Below are positions 11,144-21,256 of a stretch of DNA of 64,000 nt, one piece after another. The DNA lies in the NCBI GenBank assembly GCA_003427395.1, contig BFEA01000007.1:4471248-4535247 (forward strand), given 5' to 3'. Source of the DNA: Chara braunii (taxonomy: Eukaryota; Streptophyta; Charophyceae; Charales; Characeae). Numbering within the stretch: the first letter of the stretch is position 1; each line of letters starts with the position of its first letter. The notes beneath the pieces were generated by a model. That model saw only the letters and a list, made by a program, of their open reading frames with translations. It was not told the origin of the DNA and ran no database searches. The position numbers and the translations under genes are program-made.

Positions 11144-14100
11144 TTGAAACCAGCACTCCGGCCAGCCCATGGGCCTCCCCATGTGCCTTGAGGTGAACTG
11201 AGGTACCCCCAAGGCAAAATTTCACCACTAGGCCCTTCCGGAGGTACCTGGGCCTTATTTTGGCCAAGTACATGGAGTCCGAGTGATTGGTAGCAACTCG
11301 GATTGCCTCTTGGTCTCCTTCAGCATCTTTTCTATTTCAAAATGTTGCCCCCCTTGGGTCCTAATGCCCAAGGGGCAACCCTATATGAGAAAAAAAAACC
11401 TAGTGAACCGTTTTCTCAATTTTTTAAGTTTCTACCCCATTTTTAGTAGGCCGAGGTATTTTTTCATTCCTCGGTGCAATTTCAGCATTGCCTTGGATCT
11501 GGTTGAGATCCAATGCCAACAATATTCCGAGTTACCCCCAAGTAACCCTTGCTTCAGATTTGGGCCCCTAAGTTCAATTTTTCAACTTTTGGTACATTTG
11601 GCTCTCTTTTTGGGCCAAATGCACAATTTTATCTCTTTCCCTCTTTTATTTCTTTGCATTTTGGGCTGCCACCTCATTCCGAAGCTGACCATTTTGAGCT
11701 GGCCCACAAAAACGGTTAGTTCCTCTCCACCATGAGATCGGATCTCAGATCTATGACCATTCCATTTGCATTTTCTTTTAGGGTCATATCTCTGTAATCC
11801 GGATTGCCCTCCCCCATTCTAGGAGGGATGAGGTCACAGTTGGGACCTGTCAGTCCCTACTGTGCGGTTCCCAATAGGCCGACACATTCTCCTTTACTCT
11901 TTTCTCCCCTTTGTCTCATTCTTCCTCAATTTTCTTTCATTTTTTTATTTTTTATTTTTATTTTTGATGTGACAAGTGTCAATTAGCCGTTGAGTCTTCT
12001 TCTAGGTGATGGATCTTCATCCATGGCCAGATTCAGATTCAGCAGTTAACCGTTATATCTCGAATTACAATAGTGACACCCCCATGCTCCTAGAAGAGAC
12101 GGTTAACGGAGACCTCAATTTTCGGACAACTTGTCAGGTCATTTATAACAAAATCCAAGGGTCATTTTAACCAAACTTGTCATCGATTCAGAGAGTGGAG
12201 ATCATACTAACTACTTACAAAAACAAAATTGAAAAAAAAACTTTAAAAAGTTATAAAATAGCAAGGGAAAAATGTGTTTTCATGCAAAATTCACTCATTT
12301 CGGTTTTCAGGGTTTTCAGGATTTTTCAGGACTAGCCAAAATAGTCAATTCTAGGACCCTAACAAACACCAAACTTGGCACACATAGACCTTGACCAAAA
12401 ATAAAACAGGACAAAAAAAAAAAACAGAAAAAATTAAAAAAAATGATCTTCAATGCACTTTTCAAGGTTGAGGGGGTTAATCAGGGCTGAAAAAAAAAAA
12501 AAAAAATGATCTCCAATACACTTTTCAGGGTTGAGGGGGTTAACCAGGGCTGAAAAGTGGGGGTCCCTGTTAACCGCTTGTGGCTCCTAGGGGGCTTCAT
12601 TTTGTCTCCGTTATTCCTAATTTTCAGCCCCCAATGCTCCGATTTTCTTTGGACAGCCTATTATCTCATGCCTAACTAGTCCGGGATATCTCGGACTGCT
12701 GGGCAGCCCTCCTTGCACCATTATTCCACTTCCTTTTCTCTCATGACTCTCTCACTTGTCCCCACTAGTGGTGCTAATATTTTCTACGGTATAGATCCTC
12801 GATCTTGAAGGCGCCATTTGCTTTGTGCAATTATTTCTTTTGTTGGCTCATGGTTCCCTTTGGACATCTCAAGTCCCCGCCACTTTCCCCGTACTAATCC
12901 CGTTTTCTTCTCCCGCTGGTAGTCCGACCAGTAGTCCCGCCGGCGCATACCCCATTTTTTCACTATTATTATTTGGACCACTTACTCCCCGACAACATCC
13001 CGGATGGTGTCCCATTTTTATTTTGGGACCTCATTGCCCTTGGTGACTCCAATATCCCTTTCTTAGGTGCCACATGTGTGCCGATTTTTCTTTGTCGCGA
13101 GATCTCATCTCATGGTTGTCGTTTACCGTCTTTTCTTGCCCCGTGTCAAAATCACTTATCTCTAGCCTTTTGGGCTTGTCGTGGCCTATTTTCTTTTACC
13201 CTAGGCATCCTTATGCAGTCCGTTATTTCTCGGACTGCAATCGTGGTCATTTCCCTGGTCCCACAACCCCACAACTTGCCCCACACTAAAAGAAAATGAA
13301 ACGTTTAATTCCCAAGTGCATCCGGGCTCAATGTTGATTTCGGATGCACTTAAAACATGTGTTTTCCCTTCCCCATGCAGTCCGTTGCAACTCGGACTGC
13401 AATAGGGGTCAATTCCCTAGCCCCAATGCCCCACAACTAGCCCTCAACAGACAACGTCCAAGTGCATCCAGACTCAATTTTGGCTCCGGATGCACCTAAA
13501 ACATGTGTTTCTCCTTCCCCATGTAATCCGTTGTATTTCGGTTGCATGGGGCCTTAATTTTTCTTGATTTTCTTTGCAAAATCAAAAGAAAATCAAGGTC
13601 CTTTGCAACCACCATATTCCAGGATGAATTTGGTCATGGATGTATCTCTTCAAGTGACTGTTTTGACCGTGAAGGTCTTTTTCTCTTTTCTTTATTTTCT
13701 TTTATTTTCTTTTTCTTTTTCTTCCTTTCTTGGACAGTAGGGACCTGCCGGTCCCTACTTGTGGCAGTCCCCACTGACGGCCAACTCACTCACTCTCTCT
13801 TACTTTTTTTGTCTTATTCTCCCATTTGGTTTTTTTTTTTCTTTTTTTTTTCTTAGCATGCCAAGTGTCAAGTGGTCGTTAAGGCTCTTTTCTAGGCGCT
13901 CCCTCTTAGTTTTGACCCTTCCTATGCCCAAGATGCAGTCCGTTATATCTCGGACTGCAATAATGGCCTCCTCATGCCCATGGGAGCTTCCTTGTACCTT
14001 TATTTTTCTCCCACAGTGGCGCCTCCTACTCCGATTTTCTCCCGGATGCCTATTTTTTACATGGGGACTCTTTTGACTCAATTTTCTCGAGGGAGGATGA

Positions 14101-14180
14101 TCCAAGATTTTTCGGATTGCTCTCATGCCTCCCACTTCAAGTTTCTTTACTTTTTCTTTTCATTTTGGCATTCCTGTTCC
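11144..14180. repeat. Non-coding region with recurring hairpin motifs
   Basis: No gene is recognised. The region carries repeated perfect hairpins of the form GCAGTCCG-(8 nt)-CGGACTGC at 13215-13238, 13377-13400 and 13935-13958. A shorter form (AGTCCG/CGGACT) lies at about 12678-12697, and decayed forms near 11285, 11790, 12050, 13522 and 14100. A second hairpin with stems near GTGCATCC/GGATGCAC lies at about 13317-13350 and 13463-13495. Between 13215 and 13522 the two hairpins alternate as a 145-162-bp tandem unit. Confidence 0.75.
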
Positions 14181-14184
14181 GCCA

Positions 14185-14445
14185 GTGGTCTCGACACTTT
14201 GTCCCGCCGATGGTCCCCGACACCTTGTCCTATCGGCGGTCCCCAATACTTTTTCCCGTCGGCGGTCCCCGACACTTTGTCCCGTCGGCGGTTCTCGACA
14301 CTTAGTCCCGCCGGTGGTTCCAAACACTTTGTCCCGTCGGCGGTTCTCGACACTTAGTCCCGCCGGCGGTCCCCGACACTTAGTCCCGCCAGTGGTCCCC
14401 GACACTTAGTCCCACCGGTGGTCCCTGACATATTTTGTCCCAGAT
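14185..14445. repeat. 26-bp minisatellite, about 10 units
   Basis: Unit close to GGTCCCCGACACTTTGTCCC followed by GTCGGC, repeated head to tail. The 26-bp period is not a multiple of three, so open frames across it cannot reflect a repeated peptide. Confidence 0.93.
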
Positions 14446-15215
14446 ACTATTATTTTTTACTTAGTCTCACGTAACCCCTGATGCCTTTCCCCCCAAGGTG
14501 TCCCACGTTCCTTGGGCGTCTGTCGCTCCATGGCGACCCCTTGTCTTTTCTCGGGCTTCGCGGGCGTCGGTTTTCTCCGACCGCGGGGTCTTCAATCCGA
14601 GGCTCCTGCTAATTGTCATGAGCGGTCCCCATGTTGGCCCCTTATTTTCTAGCGTCCCATGGTCACCGGGGCCGTCCACCTCCCGGCTGCCTTATTCTCT
14701 CGTCGTCCGCCGCGCCGCATTTTGAAAGTTGACGGCCCCTCAGCCTTAGTCATGCCGAATTTCAACGGCCCTCCTGGCCTCATGTTATACCCCTATGCGC
14801 CAATGTCCTCGCGCTTACTTGCTTGTCGTCGCTGGTTCTTTCCCCCTGCAGTTCTCAACCCAGGGCACCGTTCCTTCCGGCAGCCTAGTCCATTGTTTTT
14901 TTTTTCTCTCTCGTCTCCTTACGCCATATTTCTCTGTAGTGCAGAAAGTGGCTATATACAGATTCTCGAGTGACGAGATGTTATTCAGGACCCACAGGTC
15001 CCGACACATTCCCCTCACTCATTTGCGATGTTCTCATCGCGCACTAGTCCTTTGTCAGTAGGGAGCGAGGAGGAGAGACGTGATGGGTAGTTAGTTTGTC
15101 AGGGTCCTTTTTGTCTTTTCCTTGTTTCTTTCCCAAGGTCTCTTCTTGTCTTCGCTCCTTGGGGCGGGGAGGGGTGTGTGGAGGGTCGAATTCTCTTTGT
15201 CTTTCGGGTTTCTCC
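14446..15215. other. No recognisable feature
   Basis: Pyrimidine-rich DNA with no gene pattern I know. A segment at about 15005-15050 (TCATTTGCGATGTTCTCATC then GCGCA) resembles one at 16480-16510 (TCAATCACGATGTCCCCATC then GCGCA); the two sit either side of the 38-bp and 59-bp arrays. Confidence 0.4.
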
Positions 15216-15412
15216 CATCTCATTCATCATTCTCATAACATCAAGCATTTTTTCGTCTCATTCATCATCCTCAGAGCATCAAGTTTTTTTTTGTCTCATT
15301 CATCACCCTCAGAGCATCAAGCCTCTTTTCGTCTCATTCATCACCCTCAAAGTATCAAACCTCTTTTCGTCTCATTCATCACCCTCAGAGCATGAAGCCC
15401 CTTTCGTCTCGT
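15216..15412. repeat. 38-bp minisatellite, 5 units
   Basis: Unit TCTCATTCATCACCCTCAGA followed by GCATCAAGCCTCTTTTCG; phase points at 15218, 15256 and 15294. Confidence 0.92.
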
Positions 15413-15689
15413 TCCTGCGGTCCATCCCTCTTACCCCAGCCTAGTCGTCCGTCCCCCGACTTCTTGGTACATTCCTTCTCTACATCGACTTTTTCGCCCT
15501 TGCAGCTCGTGTACCAAGCCATCTTTTCCCCCCTCTCGAATGCCATATTTCCCCCTTGTCTGACCCTGCGCCCGCTTGAGGCCTCTGGTCAAGTTCGTTT
15601 TTCTTTCATTCAATGTCCTCCGCCTTTTCATAAGCTTTCTTATTCATTCTCATGCTATCTTCCTCTTGCACATTTCATAGTCATTTTGC

Positions 15690-16425
15690 TAGGCCTTTCT
15701 TAAATTCGGGCTTGGTCGATTCTCCCATACCTCTTTTTCTGTTCTTATATCAAGTTTTTCTCAACCTCAGGCTTAATTACTTTTGCATACCCCCAAGCTC
15801 CAACCTGGTCTTTTTCGCATATATGTCTCACAATTATTTTACCAGGTTTTTCTCAACCCGGCTTAGTCTATTTCCATGTACACTCCTTACGGACACCTTG
15901 CCAGACTTTTTCCCAGACTTAGCTCGGTCATTTCCTCATACATTTTTCACGGACATTTTGCCATACTTTTCTCAGGCCTAGCTCAGTCGTTTCTACATAC
16001 ATTTCTCCCGGGCATCTTGCCAGATTTTTTTCAGGCCTAGCTTAGTCATTTTCACAAACATTTCTCACGGGCATCTTGCCAGACTTTTCTCAGGCCTAGC
16101 TTAGTCATTTCCACAACCATCTCTCACGAGCATCTTGCCAGACTTTTCTCAGGCTTAGCTTAGTCATTTCCACAAACATTTCTCACGGATATCTTGCCAG
16201 ACTTTTCTCAGATCTAGCTTAGTCATTTAAAAATACATTTCTCACGGACATCTTGCCAGACTTTTCTCAGACCTAACTTAATCATTTCCAAATACATTTC
16301 TCATGGGCATCTTGCCAGACTTTTTTTTTAGGCCTAGCTTAGTCGTCTCCATATTCATTTCTCACGAGCATCTTGCCAAGCTTTTCTCATGCCTAGCTTA
16401 GTCATTTCCGAATAAAAACATTTGT
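15690..16425. repeat. 59-bp minisatellite, about 12 units
   Basis: CATCTTGCCAGAC and CCTAGCTTAGTCATTTCCA recur with phase points 16013, 16072, 16131 and 16190, exactly 59 bp apart. Units on the left (from about 15690) are degenerate and those on the right are homogeneous. There are no unique spacers between units, so it is not CRISPR-like. Confidence 0.93.
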
Positions 16426-18085
16426 CTGTTATTTCTTCCGCACGCTTTGTCTTAGGTAGATGACACACCTTCCCCCCACTCAATCACGATGTCCCCATCG
16501 CGCAACCGGTTCTCGCTTGGAGGTATGCAGACCTTGCCTGCCAACTAAGTAGACGGATGTCGGCTCATCAACCCCAAAAAGGAAGGGTGAACAGTCCTCC
16601 CCCTGCTGATAACTCACCCCATCCTCTACTCTAGTCCGGCGACCACTTCTTTGGAGATGGGCATCATCATTGAGGTGCCTTCTCGCATCTGTAAGGTAGG
16701 TCCAGTCCATGTCTCCCAGAACCTCATCATACCAAACGTGGCTCCCTCACGAATCGTTCGTCCCGAGTTGTAAGTTTTGTGGATTCGGCCTCTTCCTTCT
16801 CAAGAGAGTTGGGACTCTCTATTAGTTTGCGAGTGCAGTTACGAGGACCTCGCGGTTAGTCATCGGAACGGTTGTAATGCTCCGGCAGGGCGGTGTCAAT
16901 GCCCTATGGTGGTGGCGGACTCCACCCGGTACCTCGCCCTGACCTCCCCTGCGGACAGTGCTGCTTGACTTAGTGCGAGCAGCCTAAGGTCCATCCCAAA
17001 CGGGCAGGTTGCCCCTCAACGACGTGGCGTGTGGTTAGAGAGGGTCGTAAGGACTAGAAGAGCAACTTTCGGTCCATATCAGCGCCTTAGATTTTTTTGG
17101 AACTCAACGCGAGGCGCAATTTGAACCTTTCGGCTAGAGCTCATTGTTGGAGCTGGTTTTGGACGTCGAGTATTGTATTGATACCTTGGTCCTTTAACTT
17201 TGTGCCTTACTTACGAGGGACAGGTCGCGCTTGGACATTTCCCTACAGGGTAGAGGCCCTGGGGTCGTGGTGCATGCATCACTATCCCCCTCATGCTGAG
17301 GCCTGAGACTATAATAAAAGCAAAACCAATTCCAATGCCGTTTCCATATCTTTTCCAAGTTGCCTAGGGTCCCCCAGTTATGCAAATGCAATATCCAATT
17401 CTCAGGCAAATGCTCAATCCAATGCTCTTTCCAACTTTTTCTCAAGGCTGATTCTCATGGCTGAACCGACAACCTTTTTTCAAGAAGACCACTTCTTGTG
17501 GCCGCTCTGGCGGCCGCTTCTCAATAGCCACCTTTCATGACCGACCCATCGACTCATGTCCATCTCTTACTTCTCAATAGCCGGATTAGGGCCATTCCTT
17601 TCCATTATCAAGTCGAACAACTTGGTTAGGGTCATTCCTTTCCATTCTTAAATGCAGGCGCCTAGGGGGTGAGCTTTTGAGGACACGGATCCGATCTTTT
17701 ACTAGGGGGGTTAGGAGGCGGCTATCTCTTAAGTTTTTTCGTGTTGTTTCATCATTTTTCTTAACACATCTTTGCTAGTTCTCACGATTTCATGCATACA
17801 CCCAACTTAGCATCTAGCACTCAAGCGGAGGCTTCCATCCCCCGACAGTACTAGCTCGCTCGGTCGTTCAACCATAGATCCAGGCGGGGGTCCTTCTGTC
17901 CGCTTCACTCTTTACTTTCTCTCACAACTTTTGATTTTTGCGATATGACCTTGACTTAGGTTGAACTCCTAGGGGAGGACATCCTCGTGCCCATAGGTTC
18001 CCTAACCTCTCTGATATTGGACTGACTCTCGATGCTCGTACGCGTAGCCATACGATAAAAAAAAAAAGACTTATAGTCTTTTGTT
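16426..18085. other. No recognisable feature
   Basis: Non-repetitive DNA between the 59-bp array and an array of about 80 bp. Open frames here are short and unconserved. It lies 3' of the gypsy coding region on the minus strand, so it may be that element's 3' non-coding DNA or LTR, but I found no matching second LTR. Confidence 0.4.
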
Positions 18086-18089
18086 ACCA

Positions 18090-18365
18090 GTACAACTTGT
18101 CTCGTCACAAAACTCCCTGTCCACCCATCTTAACTAATCTCATGTCTCCTGCCAAAACTCAATTTGAAAGTGGCTCAGAAAAAAAAAGCGCTCGGCGCAC
18201 CCATCCCAACTAGTCTCATGTCCATCTGTCCTTAGCAAAATTCAAGTCCAAAGTGGCCCGTACAAAAAGTTGCTCAGCCTGCCCATCCCAACTAGTCTCA
18301 AGTCCAAGTCTCTTGGTAAAATTCAAATTACAAGCGGCTCATACAAACAGTTGCTCAACATACTG
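18090..18365. repeat. About 80-bp tandem repeat, 3-4 units
   Basis: CCCATCCCAACTAGTCTCA and (A/C)AAATTCAAAT/GT..AAG.GGC recur, with phase points 18124, 18200 and 18282 (76 and 82 bp). It ends about 100 bp before the stop codon of the minus-strand ORF at 18468. Confidence 0.85.
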
Positions 18366-18467
18366 CCTCTCCCTCCTACTTGTGCTAGGTCTCGATCCCC
18401 TGTCCCCTGCAAGGATATCATTCACTTGGGGTTAGGATACTAGCCCTTTTGTCGCGGCCCCCTTGCA

Positions 18468-19460
18468 CTAATCCCTGCTACAAGGGCTGGTCCTTTGTCG
18501 TTTAACCCCCTTTTCATCATTGCTTCTGGGGGATGCTTCGACGCCTAGGCCATAAGTCCGGATTTCGTTCAATTTCCTCATGATCAGCCATAGCTCTTCC
18601 TCGCTGAAAAAGTCTAGTGGTGTGAATGCTTTCCCTGCTGCCATCAACTTTCTAGCCTTGATGATCCATTCATGTTTGGTCACGCTGGCCCACTGCTCGA
18701 ACCAGTGGTTGGGTGTCAGCCCGAACTCATCCTCCCATCTGGAGGGTCCGTTCTTTGGACTGCCTGTCGATGATTGTCCTTCATTCGTAGGCTTTGAGAT
18801 CTCGTCCGCCTCATCCCCACTGCTGATTACAATGACCTCTTGTGCCTCATCCTCGCTCCCATCCTCATCCCTTGGTACTGGACTGAACTCACCCGCAGAG
18901 TTTTCCGGATTAAAGTTATACGGGATATCCATCCTTCTTTCGGGTTCGTCCCCAAAACCCGTATCCCCTCTTTCACAACTGGCATGCTTGCTTCTTTCCC
19001 AATCACGATGCACGCTTTCTCTTCCCGCGTCCCTTCTTTCACGACTGACCGGTTCGATCTGCCTTTCTTCACCCCCTCCCATACCAACGTCACACATACT
19101 TTCTTCCCTTCTTGCCTGTGGCTCTTGCTCCCCCGTCTCCTCCTCGGACAAGGGCTGCAACTTCTCACCTTCCTTAAGAGGCGAGGGTTTGCTAGCCAAC
19201 AACTTTCTCTTTCTTCTTCCCATTGTTCGTCTCCGCTGCGACCCAATGAATAATACCGGTTTTTGCCTGTCTCGTGGCCTCTCGACTCTCTGCCGCTCAT
19301 CTTCCAAGGCGATGTTAGCGTGGCTGACATCATTCTCGTTATTGAATTCCATCTTATTTTGTGTTTTCCCTGTGCCTGTCATGAAAAGGGAAACTGAAGC
19401 CCCAGTCCATATCCCCAAGCAGAACCCTCGCCCAAGCAATCGCAAAACCCCAAGTCCCAT
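18468..19460 (-). CDS. Extra ORF 3' of integrase, 330 aa, intact, unknown function
   Basis: A 330-codon frame from an ATG, open throughout, about 0.35 kb downstream of the decayed integrase. I do not recognise the family. Residues 37-240 are charged and low-complexity. Residues 76-86 (RRRTMGRRKRK) form a basic cluster like a nuclear localisation signal. Residues 208-217 (EVIVISSGDE) have the hydrophobic core plus Ser/acidic tail typical of SUMO-interacting motifs. Residues 241-300 look globular and Trp-rich (RWEDEFGLTPNHWFEQW ... FFSEEELWLIMRKLNEI), and the tail has KGVKRQR. Met37 (MEFNNEND) may be the true start, since residues 1-36 look like translated leader. A 296-codon frame lies antisense (18580-19470). 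It may be an accessory retroelement protein; the functional motifs are predictions from short patterns. Confidence 0.6.
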   Translation of the reverse strand: MGLGVLRLLGRGFCLGIWTGASVSLFMTGTGKTQNKMEFNNENDVSHANIALEDERQRVERPRDRQKPVLFIGSQRRRTMGRRKRKLLASKPSPLKEGEKLQPLSEEETGEQEPQARREESMCDVGMGGGEERQIEPVSRERRDAGRESVHRDWERSKHASCERGDTGFGDEPERRMDIPYNFNPENSAGEFSPVPRDEDGSEDEAQEVIVISSGDEADEISKPTNEGQSSTGSPKNGPSRWEDEFGLTPNHWFEQWASVTKHEWIIKARKLMAAGKAFTPLDFFSEEELWLIMRKLNEIRTYGLGVEASPRSNDEKGVKRQRTSPCSRD

Positions 19461-19799
19461 TCCCTTATGATACCGGAATTGGCCAAATTTTCAAGGGTGC
19501 GCCCCCTTGCCCAGTCTCTGGTCGTGCATCTCCATATGACGAGTCCCTCTATGCCCCATTCGAATCCCATGCGCCTTTTGAAAGGTCATGATATGTCGTT
19601 CCAGGCAGCCACCCCGATACCCTTCATCCCTTACGAAACTATGGTACAATAACCCAGGTTTTCATCCCCGTATCACCCTCCCCCAAAAAACTATGGTACA
19701 ATGCCCCAATCGCATTACCTAAACTCATGCAGTCCGTCCCCATAAGCACAGTCAAAACCCCTCCACACAAAACAAAACACATTGTAGGTAAGATTTCTT

Positions 19800-21120
19800 C
19801 GGCGCCTCAGTCGACCTGTTCCCTGTTTTCCTTGTCCTGAGTCTCTTGCAACCATTGCTCCACTGGGTTTCGGCTTAGGAATCTGATCAACAGTTGTCCT
19901 GAAAATTACCCTTTTACCCTAGTACCATCCAAATCCTCAAACTCGAAACTGTTCATCCCCAGCCTCTTGGCGACCCGGTAGAGCCCCTTGAATCTTCTCC
20001 CCAGTTGTCCTGACCAGGTACTTTCTAATGCAGAATTTCTGACTAGGACCATTTCCCCCACTTGCAGTGGTTCTTTTCTTATGTTCCGCAACTGGTCCCA
20101 TCTTGCTTTGTCCTTCATTCTGCTATCCAGAACGCAGCTCACCACTTCGTCTGTGGCCTCCTCATTTTGGATAATCTGTTAGCACCTGACCTTAATTAAC
20201 TGTTCCGTCGTCAAGCGCGGGTCATCATTCAGTTTATTCCAAGTCGGTACTAGAGCTTCTATTGGGAAATCGATTTCCCTCTCATACCATAATTCAGCCG
20301 GAATACATCATGTGGTCCATTTTGGAGTCATGTTGTCTTCGAACACTGCTTGCTTAAGGTACTTAGGCCAGTTCCCAAGGTCGTCAGCTGCTAACTTTGC
20401 GATCGTGTTCTTAAGCGTCCGATGCCCTCTCTCCACGGGCACGTTAGCTTCCGGGTGGTACGACTCAATTAACTTGATGGGCACCCCAAGTCTTTTGCAT
20501 GTACTCAACACGTCCTGGTTCACGAATTTTATTACATTATCGGCTATAAATCCTCTGATAAACGGGTGCCTTAGGTAGAAGTCCTCAATCCATTCAGCTA
20601 CTGCCAGTCCCGTTTTCTTCTTAAGAGCTATTGCCTCCACAAATCCACTAAGATTATCCCTGGCGTCAAGTATGTACCTGTATCCTTTTGTATATACTAG
20701 TATAATCACGAGATCGAGGTGGACGAGATGTCCAGGTCCTAGCACTCGCGTTGGTCTCAAAGGCTCGAAGACTTGAGTCGTACGTCGCTCTTGACAGATC
20801 AAGCAGGTTTGGCAATACGTGGCGACCATACTCCCCATTCCAGGCCAGAAGTAAAGTGACACTATTTTTGCGAGGGTCCCTTTTGAGGAGCCCTGTCCTC
20901 CTGCCAACCCGTCATGCATCGCCAGAATTATGTTTACTTGCCTCGATCGTCCACATACCACCCTTCTAGGCATTAGGCCTTTCTCTCTCCTAAACAGGTG
21001 TCCGTTTTTTAGTACATACTTATCGGCTTCCTCTCTGGTCTTGAGGCTAACCTCCTGGGAATCCTTGTTTCCTACTAGCAACAGTCCAATTGCTCTGAAG
21101 ATCCCATCGTATGAATGAAT
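19800..21120 (-). pseudogene. Ty3/gypsy integrase, interrupted
   Basis: Numbering from the codon at 21081 (a TTG, not a true start; the frame is open further upstream). The N-terminal zinc-binding region has H56 and the CQTC pair C90/C93, but the second His expected in HDG-x3-G-H reads Gln (GGQ), so the HHCC finger is damaged. The catalytic core keeps D123, D181 (FIADN) and E217 (PVERGH). D181 and E217 are separated by 35 residues, as in the D,D-35-E signature. The same frame continues to the C-terminal domain (VGEMVLVRNSALESTW ... FKGLYRVAKRLG). In-frame stops occur at 20308-20310 (TGA), 20179-20181 (TAA) and 19906-19908 (TAA). It would have inserted element cDNA into the genome; as it stands it cannot make a full protein. 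Confidence 0.9.
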
Positions 21121-21256
21121 AAGAAAGAACGCCTTTTGATCCTGACAATTTTCTTGTCCATCTTGTGCTTGATTTACTAGGTATTGCTGCCGCTTTTGTT
21201 CTCAAGATTCAACTAAGCTCATAACCGACCCCGTCCTCCTTCTATTGCTAGTGTCA

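Noticed and set aside
15690-16425. CRISPR-like appearance of the 59-bp array (also the 26-bp and 38-bp arrays)
   Set aside because: The whole unit repeats head to tail with no unique spacers, and the context is eukaryotic retroelement DNA with no cas genes.
18580-19470. 296-codon open frame on the plus strand
   Set aside because: It is antisense to the 330-codon minus-strand ORF, which has the coherent charged and Trp-rich pattern and lies in line with pol. The plus frame is Ser/Pro/Leu-rich shadow sequence.
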